From positions 1 through 7,518 of the forward strand of contig CAKTVG010000044.1 of the NCBI GenBank assembly GCA_934622035.1: DNA of 7,518 bases. Reading direction: 5' to 3'. Shown piece by piece: positions 1 to 4,575 of this stretch. The stretch's first letter is position 1. Every line of letters starts with the position of its first letter. This DNA comes from an uncultured Oscillospiraceae bacterium (GTDB lineage Bacteria > Bacillota > Clostridia > Oscillospirales > Oscillospiraceae). A program made the position numbers and the translations under genes. The notes under the pieces were generated by a model that saw only the letters and a program-made list of their open reading frames with translations, searched no databases and was not told the DNA's origin.

Positions 1-15
1 CAGAAAGGAGAGCGA

Positions 16-324
16 ATGGAACCGTGGGTACAGCAGATCGCCGTACCGCTGGCGGTAGCGGTGCTGACAAGCAGCGGCTTGTGGGCGCTGGTATCAAAGC
101 GGGCGGACAAGAACAACGCGGAGAGGAAGATGCTGGTGGGCCTGGCGCATGACCGCATCATCCATCTGGGCATGGTGTACGTGACACGAGGGTACATCAC
201 GCAGGACGAGTACGAAAACCTCAATGACTATCTGTATCAGCCGTATGAAAAAATGGGCGGCAACGGCAGTGCAAAAAGGGTCATGGAGGAAGTAAGGAAG
301 CTGCCCATCAAACGAGAGGCGTAA
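16..324 (+). CDS. Small membrane-anchored phage protein of the lysis cassette
   Basis: A 102-residue protein with one probable N-terminal membrane helix (about residues 6-26, rich in Val, Ala and Leu), followed by a basic stretch (SKRADKNNAERK) and a charged, helical cytoplasmic-looking remainder. The ATG is preceded by AAAGGAG at 4-10, which fixes the start. It sits 19 bases upstream of the holin and in the same orientation. That position suggests a membrane partner in lysis (a second holin or antiholin) or a tail-end structural protein. I recall similar short proteins just upstream of holins in clostridial prophages, but no function is established to my knowledge. The gene is real on the evidence of start signal, spacing and composition. 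The role is inference only. Confidence 0.8.
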   Translation: MEPWVQQIAVPLAVAVLTSSGLWALVSKRADKNNAERKMLVGLAHDRIIHLGMVYVTRGYITQDEYENLNDYLYQPYEKMGGNGSAKRVMEEVRKLPIKREA

Positions 325-343
325 AGCCGGAAAGGAAGTAACT

Positions 344-634
344 ATGGACATCAACACTATCGGAGTGGCAACTGTTGCCGCTATCATCGTCATCTGCTAT
401 CTGATCGGCATGATCGTGAAGGCTACGGCGCTGGACAGCAAGTGGATCCCCATCATTTGCGGCGTGTGCGGCGGCATCATCGGTGCGCTGGCGCTGGCAT
501 TCCACATGCCGGATTTCCCCGCCGAGGACTATTTTACGGCGGTCGCCGTGGGCATTATGTCCGGCCTGACCGCAACGGGCGTTAATCAGGTGTTTAAGCA
601 GATGAAGTCTACCAACGACGAGGAGGCCATGTAA
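344..634 (+). CDS. Phage holin, Hol44-like (holin superfamily V)
   Basis: A 96-residue protein with three predicted membrane helices at about residues 5-26, 34-53 and 63-80, the last two Gly/Ala-rich (CGGIIGALALAF, AVGIMSGLTATGVNQ). A short charged tail (KQMKSTNDEEAM) follows. Size, three-helix topology and the GVNQVFKQ motif after the last helix match what I know of the Hol44-type phage holin family. Holins accumulate in the inner membrane and open it at a set time so that the endolysin reaches the cell wall. The start is set by AAAGGAAG at 331-338. The stop codon TAA is followed with no gap by the ATG of the amidase, and the amidase ribosome-binding site lies inside this gene's last codons, so the two are probably translationally coupled. 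Confidence 0.88.
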   Translation: MDINTIGVATVAAIIVICYLIGMIVKATALDSKWIPIICGVCGGIIGALALAFHMPDFPAEDYFTAVAVGIMSGLTATGVNQVFKQMKSTNDEEAM

Positions 635-1474
635 ATGGCCGCCCCGAAGGTCTACCTGTCCCCGGCTATGCACATGGCAAACCCCTGTGTATATCTTCGC
701 CCGGACGGGAAACAGTGCTATGAAGCACTGGAGAACAACGAGTACATCGACATCCTTGAGCCTATCCTGAACCGCTGCGGCATCGCTACCAAGCGCGGCT
801 ATCGCAGAACCCCCATGAACGGCGACAACGGCGACGCCATCATGAAGCAGAACGTGCGGGAGAGCGACGCGTGGGGCGCGGACGTGCATTATGTCAGCCA
901 CACCAACGGCAGCGCAGACGGCAAGGGTAACTCCCGGGGTTGCTTCCCTATGTACTACACCTACTCAAAGAACGGCAAGAAGCTGGGCGAGATCATGGTG
1001 AAGTACCGGAAGCAGATTTACCCGCGCACGGTGAAGCTGGTAGCCAGCTCCAAGTGGTACGAGCTTTACAAGCCCAAGGCCGTTTCTTTCTACGAGGAGC
1101 ACGTGTTCCATGACAACATGGAGGACGCCACATGGTTCCACACCCACATGAAGGAGATCGCGGAGAGCGCGGCCAAGGGGCTGTGTGAGTGGTTCGGGAT
1201 TCCGTATGTGGAAGCCGAACCCGAACCGACAGACAGTGTTACAGAAGGCTTTACCGCAGTGTTTCCCCAGATCAGCAAGGGTAGCAAGGGCGACAAGGTG
1301 CGCGTTTTGCAGGAGCTGCTGTTGGGTCGAGGCTACGATCTGGGTACATACGGGGCGGACGGCGACTTTGGTGCGACGACGCATCAGCGGGTGGTGGCGT
1401 TCCAAATGCTCAACCATCTGAGTGCCGACGGCATCGTGGGAAAGAATACGTGGCGCAAGCTGCTAAGGGAGTAA
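635..1474 (+). CDS. Endolysin: N-acetylmuramoyl-L-alanine amidase (Amidase_3 type) with C-terminal peptidoglycan-binding domain
   Basis: A 279-residue phage lysin that would cut the amide bond between N-acetylmuramic acid and L-alanine once the holin opens the membrane. The catalytic domain covers about residues 4-190. Likely zinc ligands are His13 (LSPAMHMAN), Glu33 (ALENNEY) and His89 (VSHTNGS). The likely catalytic glutamate is Glu155 in EEHVFHDN, which matches the E-x-x-F-x-x-N pattern of the family. The first motif is LSPAMH rather than the textbook LDPGHGG, a variant I associate with clostridial phage lysins. An acidic/proline linker (EAEPEPTD, about 193-200) leads to a PG_binding_1 repeat at about 210-278 (KGSKGDKVRVLQELL, DGDFGATT, DGIVGKNTWRKLL). 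There is no signal peptide, consistent with holin-dependent release. AGGAGG at 621-626, eight bases before the ATG, fixes the start. Confidence 0.93.
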   Translation: MAAPKVYLSPAMHMANPCVYLRPDGKQCYEALENNEYIDILEPILNRCGIATKRGYRRTPMNGDNGDAIMKQNVRESDAWGADVHYVSHTNGSADGKGNSRGCFPMYYTYSKNGKKLGEIMVKYRKQIYPRTVKLVASSKWYELYKPKAVSFYEEHVFHDNMEDATWFHTHMKEIAESAAKGLCEWFGIPYVEAEPEPTDSVTEGFTAVFPQISKGSKGDKVRVLQELLLGRGYDLGTYGADGDFGATTHQRVVAFQMLNHLSADGIVGKNTWRKLLRE

Positions 1475-1606
1475 GGAAACAGCACCGGAACGTCCAGCAC
1501 GTGGGAACTGGTGAAGTAAAATAAATCTGCTGGGCGGGAAAGAGCTACGACAAGCCGCCTCTTTCCCCGGCGTAAAGTCCCGCAAGCTCACGGCTATAAC
1601 CGTGTT
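1475..1606 (+). ncRNA. Structured non-coding leader between the endolysin and the HTH gene
   Basis: This 132-base stretch holds no convincing ORF but folds locally on paper. CACCGG (1483-1488) can pair with CTGGTG (1508-1513, one G-U). GGGAAAGAG (1536-1544) pairs perfectly with CTCTTTCCC (1559-1567). CACGG (1589-1593) pairs with CCGTG (1600-1604) directly before the next ATG. A competing pairing, GCGGGA (1534-1539) with TCCCGC (1578-1583), would disrupt the second stem, so two exclusive states are possible. No run of T follows the last stem, so it is not an obvious terminator. It may be a 5' leader controlling the downstream gene or a small RNA. I do not recognise a known RNA family. Pairings are seen; function is inference. 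Confidence 0.3.
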
Positions 1607-1849
1607 ATGGACAGCTACCACAAGCAGATACGGCGCAAATTGCAGAGCATGGCACCAAAGCGGGCTATTGCGTATGTGATGAGCGTACAGCTACCGCCTG
1701 ACGAAGCGGTGTGCGTTATTGAATGTGACGTAAAGCGGAAGAGCTATTGCGAAACTGCGTTCCTGCTGAATGTTTCTCCGGAAACGGTAAAGCGGTGCCG
1801 CAGAAGAGCGTATCAAAAGCTTGCAGACGAAGAAAGAAGCCACACCTGA
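1607..1849 (+). CDS. Sigma-70 region 4-like helix-turn-helix protein
   Basis: An 80-residue protein whose C-terminal half (about 44-72) reads as a helix-turn-helix of the sigma region 4 type: KSYCETAFLLNVSPETVKR followed by a basic recognition-helix tail CRRRAYQKLADE. The N-terminal half (about 4-40) is helical and basic and resembles the short sigma-like or ArpU-like regulators common in Firmicutes phages. It has no region 2, so it cannot be a complete sigma factor. It more likely touches RNA polymerase or a phage promoter as a late or accessory regulator. No Shine-Dalgarno is visible before the ATG; a small hairpin (1589-1604) sits there instead. Upstream in-frame codons back to the stop at 1517-1519 contain no usable start, so 1607 is the best choice. 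The stop codon lies inside the following terminator. HTH class moderately sure; regulatory target unknown. Confidence 0.72.
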   Translation: MDSYHKQIRRKLQSMAPKRAIAYVMSVQLPPDEAVCVIECDVKRKSYCETAFLLNVSPETVKRCRRRAYQKLADEERSHT

Positions 1850-1870
1850 AAAGGTGCGGCTTCTTTGTTT
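1833..1870 (+). terminator. Strong intrinsic terminator overlapping the end of the HTH gene
   Basis: AAAGAAGCC (1833-1841) pairs with GGCTTCTTT (1858-1866). After one A/C mismatch, CACCT (1843-1847) pairs with AGGTG (1852-1856) around a GAAA tetraloop. The descending arm supplies TTCTTT and is followed by GTTTG. The stop codon TGA (1847-1849) lies in the loop-proximal part. This ends the transcript carrying the lysis genes and the HTH gene. Confidence 0.9.
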
Positions 1871-1871
1871 G

Positions 1872-1895
1872 CGCCCGGTAGGGGGGAACCGGGCG
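1872..1895 (+). other. Perfect GC-rich hairpin with an all-purine, G-rich loop
   Basis: CGCCCGGT (1872-1879) pairs perfectly with ACCGGGCG (1888-1895). The loop is AGGGGGGA. A second, weaker hairpin follows at 1914-1939 (GCCA-G-CCGG pairing with CCGG-AG-TGGC). No T-run follows either, so they are not ordinary terminators. They may belong to a leader RNA upstream of the accessory operon, or simply stabilise the 3' end. I see no clear promoter in 1871-2015; TATAAA at 1896-1901 has no matching -35 hexamer. Confidence 0.4.
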
Positions 1896-1911
1896 TATAA
1901 AAAGGGAGAAG

Positions 1912-1980
1912 ATGCCAGCCGGGAGTGTTCCGGAGTGGCTGCCATTATTATACATCGTGTCTGGTGAATTGCACAAGTAA
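1912..1980 (+). CDS. Possible 22-codon leader peptide
   Basis: An ATG at 1912, preceded by AAAGGGAG (1901-1908, only three bases before the start, which is short), opens a 22-codon ORF ending in TAA at 1978-1980. The peptide begins MPAGSVPEWLPLLYIV and ends SGELHK, with a hydrophobic middle. It lies between two intrinsic terminators and just before the second one. That is the layout of an attenuator leader peptide, but no run of a single amino acid's codons stands out. The first half of the ORF overlaps the 1914-1939 hairpin. It could equally be a chance ORF or a tiny membrane-active peptide. Confidence 0.3.
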   Translation: MPAGSVPEWLPLLYIVSGELHK

Positions 1981-2015
1981 ATATTTTGCTTATTAACGAC
2001 CTTTTTCTGACCTTT

Positions 2016-2043
2016 AACTGCCCCTTTGCGGAGGCAGTTTTTT
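2016..2043 (+). terminator. Intrinsic terminator upstream of the accessory gene block
   Basis: AACTGCC (2016-2022) pairs with GGCAGTT (2033-2039). The descending arm ends in a run of six T (2038-2043). It points rightward and lies only 33 bases before the ATG of the next gene. A promoter for that gene cannot easily fit in between, so the structure probably acts as an attenuator or partial terminator for the operon starting at 2077. Confidence 0.72.
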
Positions 2044-2076
2044 GTTACGCTTATTGCAAGAAACGGAGGTGCTTGC

Positions 2077-2208
2077 ATGGTCGAAAAGCTGGTGTCGCTG
2101 GGGTTTACCCAGCAGATGGCGGAGGACATCATTTGGGCGTATCAGGATGACCTGCCGGGGCTGAAAGCCTATGTGCAGGTGATAGAAATGGTGGCGGCGC
2201 ATGTATAG
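2077..2208 (+). CDS. 43-residue helical protein of unknown function
   Basis: The ATG at 2077 is preceded by GGAGG (2065-2069) at a seven-base spacing. An earlier in-frame TTG lies inside the terminator hairpin and is not credible. The product is a small acidic, helical protein; its segment LVSLGFTQQMAEDII looks like a UBA-style three-helix start (a Gly-Phe turn followed by a helix), but it is too short to assign. It overlaps the next gene by eight bases (its last codons contain the next ATG), which implies translational coupling and a shared job or stoichiometry. I recall similar 40-45-residue proteins in gut Firmicutes prophages, without known function. Confidence 0.7.
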   Translation: MVEKLVSLGFTQQMAEDIIWAYQDDLPGLKAYVQVIEMVAAHV

Positions 2209-2584
2209 CTACTTCAACGAAAATCCCCACGGGAAAAATGTTGGGGACTGTACCGTTCGGGCTATTTCAAAAGCCACCGGAAAAGAGTGGGGCGAAACGT
2301 ACCTTGCTATGGCGGTGCAGGGTTATATGGATGGTGACATGCCGTCTGCCAATGCGGTGTGGGGCGCGTATCTGCGGCGGATAGGCTACCGGCGGTACAT
2401 TGTGCCGGACACTTGCCCGGACTGCTACACGGTCGGTAGGTTTGCCGACGAACACCCGGAAGGGACGTTTATCCTTGCGCTATCCGGGCACGTTGTATGT
2501 GTTCAGGACGGCGTAATCTACGACAGCTGGAACAGCGAAAACGAAATTGTTTTGTATTACTGGCAGAAAGAAAGTGAGGCGTAA
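2201..2584 (+). CDS. Papain-like/C39-like cysteine protease-fold protein
   Basis: A 127-residue cytoplasmic-looking protein with no signal peptide. It has the order of motifs expected of a compact papain-like fold: Cys17 at a helix start (VGDCTVRAISKATG), His97 before a beta strand (LALSGHVVCVQDG) and Asp108 with a following Trp-Asn (IYDSWNS). The Cys-His-Asp spacing and the GHVVCVQDGVIYDSW block recall C39-like or transglutaminase-like cysteine hydrolases. A CPDC motif (72-75) could bind metal or form a disulphide. It lacks any attached transporter or wall-binding domain. It overlaps the preceding gene and is followed after two bases by the next, so it belongs to one operon. Possible roles are maturation of a neighbour, a virion protease, or an inactive fold. 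Fold moderately likely; activity and substrate unknown. Confidence 0.68.
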   Translation: MYSYFNENPHGKNVGDCTVRAISKATGKEWGETYLAMAVQGYMDGDMPSANAVWGAYLRRIGYRRYIVPDTCPDCYTVGRFADEHPEGTFILALSGHVVCVQDGVIYDSWNSENEIVLYYWQKESEA

Positions 2585-2586
2585 CT

Positions 2587-3027
2587 GTGGCATTTAACCC
2601 GTATTTCAACCCTTATTACCCGCAGCCGATGCAGGACAACCTTGCCCAGCTTCGACAGCAGCAGATGCAGGCCATGCCGCCGCAGATACCGCAAATGCCG
2701 CCCATGCAGAACCCGGTGGCGCAGGGCGGCGTGCAGTGGGTGGCTGGTAGGCCGGAGGCAGAGAATTGGCTGATCGCGCCAAACTCCGCTATTGCACTGT
2801 GGGACAGCACGGCCCCTGTGGTGTACCTGAAACAAGCAGATGCAAGCGGCAAGCCGACGCTCAAAACGTATGACCTCGTAGAACGCCTTGCAAGTGCCCC
2901 TGACGCGCAGAAAGCCCCTACCCCGGAATATGTGACCCGTAAGGAGTTCGACGCGCTGGCGGCGCTTGTAGGAGAAATAAAGGGCAAGAAGAAGCGCAAG
3001 GTTGAGGAGGATGAAGACGATGAGTAA
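2587..3027 (+). CDS. Pro/Gln/Met-rich protein with a charged C-terminal tail
   Basis: A 146-residue protein starting at GTG (2587), with a weak site GTGAGG at 2574-2579. Three parts are visible. Residues 1-45 are a low-complexity Asn/Pro/Tyr then Gln/Met/Pro segment (NPYFNPYYPQPM, QQQMQAMPPQIPQMPPM). About 48-100 is a compact, probably beta-rich domain (VQWVAGRPEAENWLIAPNSAIALWDS, VVYLKQADASGKPTLKTYDLVER). About 111-146 is a helix (PEYVTRKEFDALAALVGEIKG) ending in a Lys/Arg cluster and an acidic tail (EEDEDDE). I recall related proteins in gut Firmicutes phage regions but know no function. The low-complexity N-terminus suggests an assembly or scaffold role. It overlaps the next gene by eight bases (ATGAGTAA). 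Confidence 0.72.
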   Translation: MAFNPYFNPYYPQPMQDNLAQLRQQQMQAMPPQIPQMPPMQNPVAQGGVQWVAGRPEAENWLIAPNSAIALWDSTAPVVYLKQADASGKPTLKTYDLVERLASAPDAQKAPTPEYVTRKEFDALAALVGEIKGKKKRKVEEDEDDE

Positions 3028-3241
3028 CAACCCGTTTTTTAATGCGCTGGGCGGCGGACAGATGCCTGGGCCTATGGGCGGCTTTCCCCAGCTTTTACAA
3101 CAGTTTAAGCAGTTTAAGGCAAACTTCAAGGGCGACCCAAAAGCGGAAGTTGAGAAGATGCTGCAAAGCGGCAAAATATCACAAGACCAGTTGAACAAGA
3201 TACAGTCAATGGCAAACCAATTTCAGGGACTTTTTAAGTAA
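3020..3241 (+). CDS. 73-residue Gly/Phe/Gln-rich small protein
   Basis: Of the possible starts, ATG at 3020 is favoured because GAGGAGG (3004-3010) lies nine bases upstream; the ATG at 3011 would touch that site. The protein opens with a flexible SNNPFFNALGGGQMPGPMGG stretch, then a Phe/Gln/Lys amphipathic helix (LLQQFKQFKANF). It ends in a helix-turn-helix-like acidic/basic module (AEVEKMLQSGKISQDQLNKIQSMANQFQGLFK). I recall proteins with this composition and the SGKIS.DQ.N element from gut Firmicutes phages, where they accompany the previous gene. Their function is not established. Overlap with the preceding gene points to coupled translation. It ends the first sub-operon of the block; a palindrome follows. 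Confidence 0.7.
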   Translation: MSNNPFFNALGGGQMPGPMGGFPQLLQQFKQFKANFKGDPKAEVEKMLQSGKISQDQLNKIQSMANQFQGLFK

Positions 3242-3278
3242 TCAAAATCGTGGCCACGGTTTGATATAAATATTTTTT
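3242..3278. promoter_or_regulatory. Near-perfect 23-base palindrome with downstream AT-rich tract
   Basis: The palindrome 3242-3264 has a perfect core CGTGGCCACG (3249-3258) flanked by TCAAAAT and GTTTGA arms. It is followed by TATAAATA and six T (3273-3278), then the Shine-Dalgarno of the next gene. Read as RNA it gives a seven-pair stem with a GGCC loop, and the T-run comes nine bases after the stem, so it is a poor terminator. As DNA it could be a dimer-binding operator next to a -10-like TATAAA (3265-3270), but no good -35 hexamer is visible. Confidence 0.4.
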
Positions 3279-3294
3279 CAAAAGGAGTGATACT

Positions 3295-4011
3295 ATGTCT
3301 CTTTCCTCTGACGGCACCATGCTGACTATGCCTGTGGCTCCTGCCAACACCAGCAACGGTAACGGCTTCGGCTGGGGCGGCGATGGCGCATGGTGGATCG
3401 TGCTGTTCCTCATTTTCGCGGCGTTTGGCGGCTGGGGTAACGGCTTTGGGTTCGGTGGTGGCGGCAACGGCGTGATGGACGGTTATGTTCTGACCTCTGA
3501 CTTTGCCAATGTCGAGCGCAAGATCGACAGTGTAAATCAGGGACTTTGCGACGGATTTTACCAGCAGGCGCAGCTTGTCAACGGCACCAACATGGCGATG
3601 GCAAACGGCTTTGCACAGGCCGAGCTGTCCCGTAGCAACCAGCAGGCGGCGCTAATGCAGCAGCTCAACGCCATGCAGATGCAGGCCGCTGAATGTTGCT
3701 GCACCACCCAGCGCAGCATCGAGGGCGTGCGCTACGACATGGCGGCGCAGGCGTGTGACACGCGCAACACCGTGCAGAACGCCACGCGCGACATCATCGA
3801 CAACGCCAACAGCAACAGCCGCGCAATCCTCGACTTCCTGACGCAGAGCAAGCTCTCTGACCTTCAGGCCGAGAACCAGGGTTTGAAGCTGGCGGCAAGT
3901 CAGGCGGCGCAGAACAGCTATCTGGTCTCGCAGCTGCGCCCCTCTCCCATTCCGGCCTACACGGTGCAGAACCCCTATTGCTGCAACCAGTTTGCCTGTT
4001 GCGGCTGCTGA
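3295..4011 (+). CDS. Membrane-segment plus coiled-coil plus Cys-rich protein of unknown function
   Basis: A 238-residue protein with a clear start (AAAGGAG at 3281-3287, ATG at 3295). Residues 18-60 are glycine-rich around a very hydrophobic stretch (AWWIVLFLIFAAFGGWG, about 32-48). This may be a membrane helix or an aggregating core, followed by GFGFGGGGNG. From about 64 to 212 it is Gln/Asn/Ala-rich and predicted helical, probably coiled coil (LTSDFANVERKIDSVNQGL, LMQQLNAMQMQAAE, LSDLQAENQGLKLAASQAAQ), with a CCC triplet at 134-136 and Cys154. The tail ends in PYCCNQFACCGC, giving five cysteines in ten residues. There is no signal peptide. I recall the family as widespread in gut Firmicutes and their phages, function unknown. 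Possibilities are a virion or surface filament or a membrane-tethered assembly. Cysteine clusters suggest cross-linking or metal binding (inference). Confidence 0.78.
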   Translation: MSLSSDGTMLTMPVAPANTSNGNGFGWGGDGAWWIVLFLIFAAFGGWGNGFGFGGGGNGVMDGYVLTSDFANVERKIDSVNQGLCDGFYQQAQLVNGTNMAMANGFAQAELSRSNQQAALMQQLNAMQMQAAECCCTTQRSIEGVRYDMAAQACDTRNTVQNATRDIIDNANSNSRAILDFLTQSKLSDLQAENQGLKLAASQAAQNSYLVSQLRPSPIPAYTVQNPYCCNQFACCGC

Positions 4012-4040
4012 CAACTGCATAGCATAGCTTTTTGTTGGCG

Positions 4041-4062
4041 ATTTTGTTGACGTCAACAAAAT
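4041..4062. promoter_or_regulatory. Perfect 22-base palindrome (candidate operator)
   Basis: ATTTTGTTGAC (4041-4051) is followed directly by its exact reverse complement (4052-4062), centred on GAC|GTC. A partial copy of the left half (TTTTTGTTGGCG, 4029-4040) lies immediately upstream, 10 of 12 bases matching, so three half-sites are aligned in tandem. The zero spacer makes it a poor RNA hairpin but a typical binding site for a dimeric DNA-binding protein. The protein is not known; the window encodes two candidates (the HTH at 1607 and the XRE regulator at 6724). Confidence 0.5.
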
Positions 4063-4064
4063 GT

Positions 4065-4124
4065 TCAGCCCCGTGCTGATACTGACACCAACGCGGCGGG
4101 GCAATAGTCCCGCCGCTGTATTTT
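4065..4124 (+). terminator. Hairpin pair with terminator-like character before the jelly-roll gene
   Basis: A small stem TCAGC (4065-4069)/GCTGA (4075-4079) is followed by a GC-rich stem GCGGCGGG (4093-4100)/CCCGCCGC (4109-4116) with an eight-base loop, then TGTATTTTG. The T-tract runs straight into the next gene's AAAGGAG (4126-4132). It therefore reads as an intrinsic terminator or attenuator separating the gene at 3295 from the one at 4141. There is no room for a new promoter after it. Confidence 0.55.
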
Positions 4125-4140
4125 GAAAGGAGTGATTATT

Positions 4141-4563
4141 TTGGCCGAATTTACCAACGCCAATATCGTGACTGTGGCCGCAGGGCAGAATGTGCCTCTG
4201 ACGGAAACCGCGGTCAACAGCAAGCCGTGCATCGTGCATCGAGCCGGAGCAGGCATCGTAACTTTGCGCGGGTTGACAAACCAGTGCAAGGCACGTTTTC
4301 GCGTGGCTTTTGGCGGCAACATCGCTATCCCTACCGGTGGCACGGTAGAAGCTATTACCGCCGCGCTGGCTATCAACGGGGAACCGCTGAGTAGTGCCGT
4401 GGCGACTGTTACCCCCGCCGCCGTGGAAAACTATTTCAACATTTATGTCAGCGCCATTGTGGAGGTGCCAAAGGGCTGTTGCCTGACTGTGGCTGTGGAG
4501 AACACCAGCACACAGGCAATCAATTTCGCCAACTCCAACTTGACCGTTGACCGCGTAAGCTGA
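4141..4563 (+). CDS. Jelly-roll-like beta-sandwich protein (C1q/TNF or BclA-tip-like), function unknown
   Basis: A 140-residue protein read from TTG at 4141, eight bases after AAAGGAG (4126-4132). An upstream in-frame TTG at 4123 overlaps that site and is unlikely. The sequence is almost entirely short beta strands: IVTVAAGQNVPLTET, CIVHRAGAGIVTLRGL, ARFRVAFGGNIAIPTGGTVEAITAALAING, FNIYVSAIVEVPKG, LTVAVENTSTQAINFANSNLTVDRV. This pattern, with a repeated strand-Gly-strand rhythm and small hydrophobics, is what trimeric C1q/TNF/BclA-like jelly rolls look like. Cysteines at 30, 49, 113 and 114 might pair. There is no signal peptide or membrane helix. I recall close relatives in many gut Firmicutes, unassigned. 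A receptor-binding or particle-decorating trimer is a reasonable guess. Its stop codon overlaps the next gene's ribosome-binding site. Confidence 0.72.
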   Translation: MAEFTNANIVTVAAGQNVPLTETAVNSKPCIVHRAGAGIVTLRGLTNQCKARFRVAFGGNIAIPTGGTVEAITAALAINGEPLSSAVATVTPAAVENYFNIYVSAIVEVPKGCCLTVAVENTSTQAINFANSNLTVDRVS

Positions 4564-4575
4564 AAGGAGTAAACT

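Noticed and set aside
308..901. Minus-strand open frame of 197 codons across the holin and amidase start
   Set aside because: Antisense shadow of two well-supported genes; composition (His, Val, Asp, Arg) is typical of a shadow.
1503..1516. GGGAACTGGTGAAG resembling the start of a cobalamin riboswitch core
   Set aside because: The remaining conserved blocks of that riboswitch (the CCCCGC-ACTG and GCCACTG segments) are missing and there is no cobalamin-related gene nearby.
2026..2076. N-terminal extension of the 43-residue protein starting at TTG 2026
   Set aside because: That start lies inside the terminator stem-loop and lacks a ribosome-binding site; ATG 2077 has GGAGG at proper spacing.
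2980..3024. KKKRKVEED in the tail of the 146-residue protein, closely resembling the SV40 nuclear localisation signal
   Set aside because: A Lys/Arg cluster before an acidic tail is common in bacterial proteins, and a six-residue match carries no weight in a bacterial phage gene.
2557..3198. Minus-strand open frame of 213 codons
   Set aside because: Antisense to the coupled genes at 2587 and 3020; no ribosome-binding site or recognisable domain. The apparent basic stretches are complements of Gln/Pro/Met codons.
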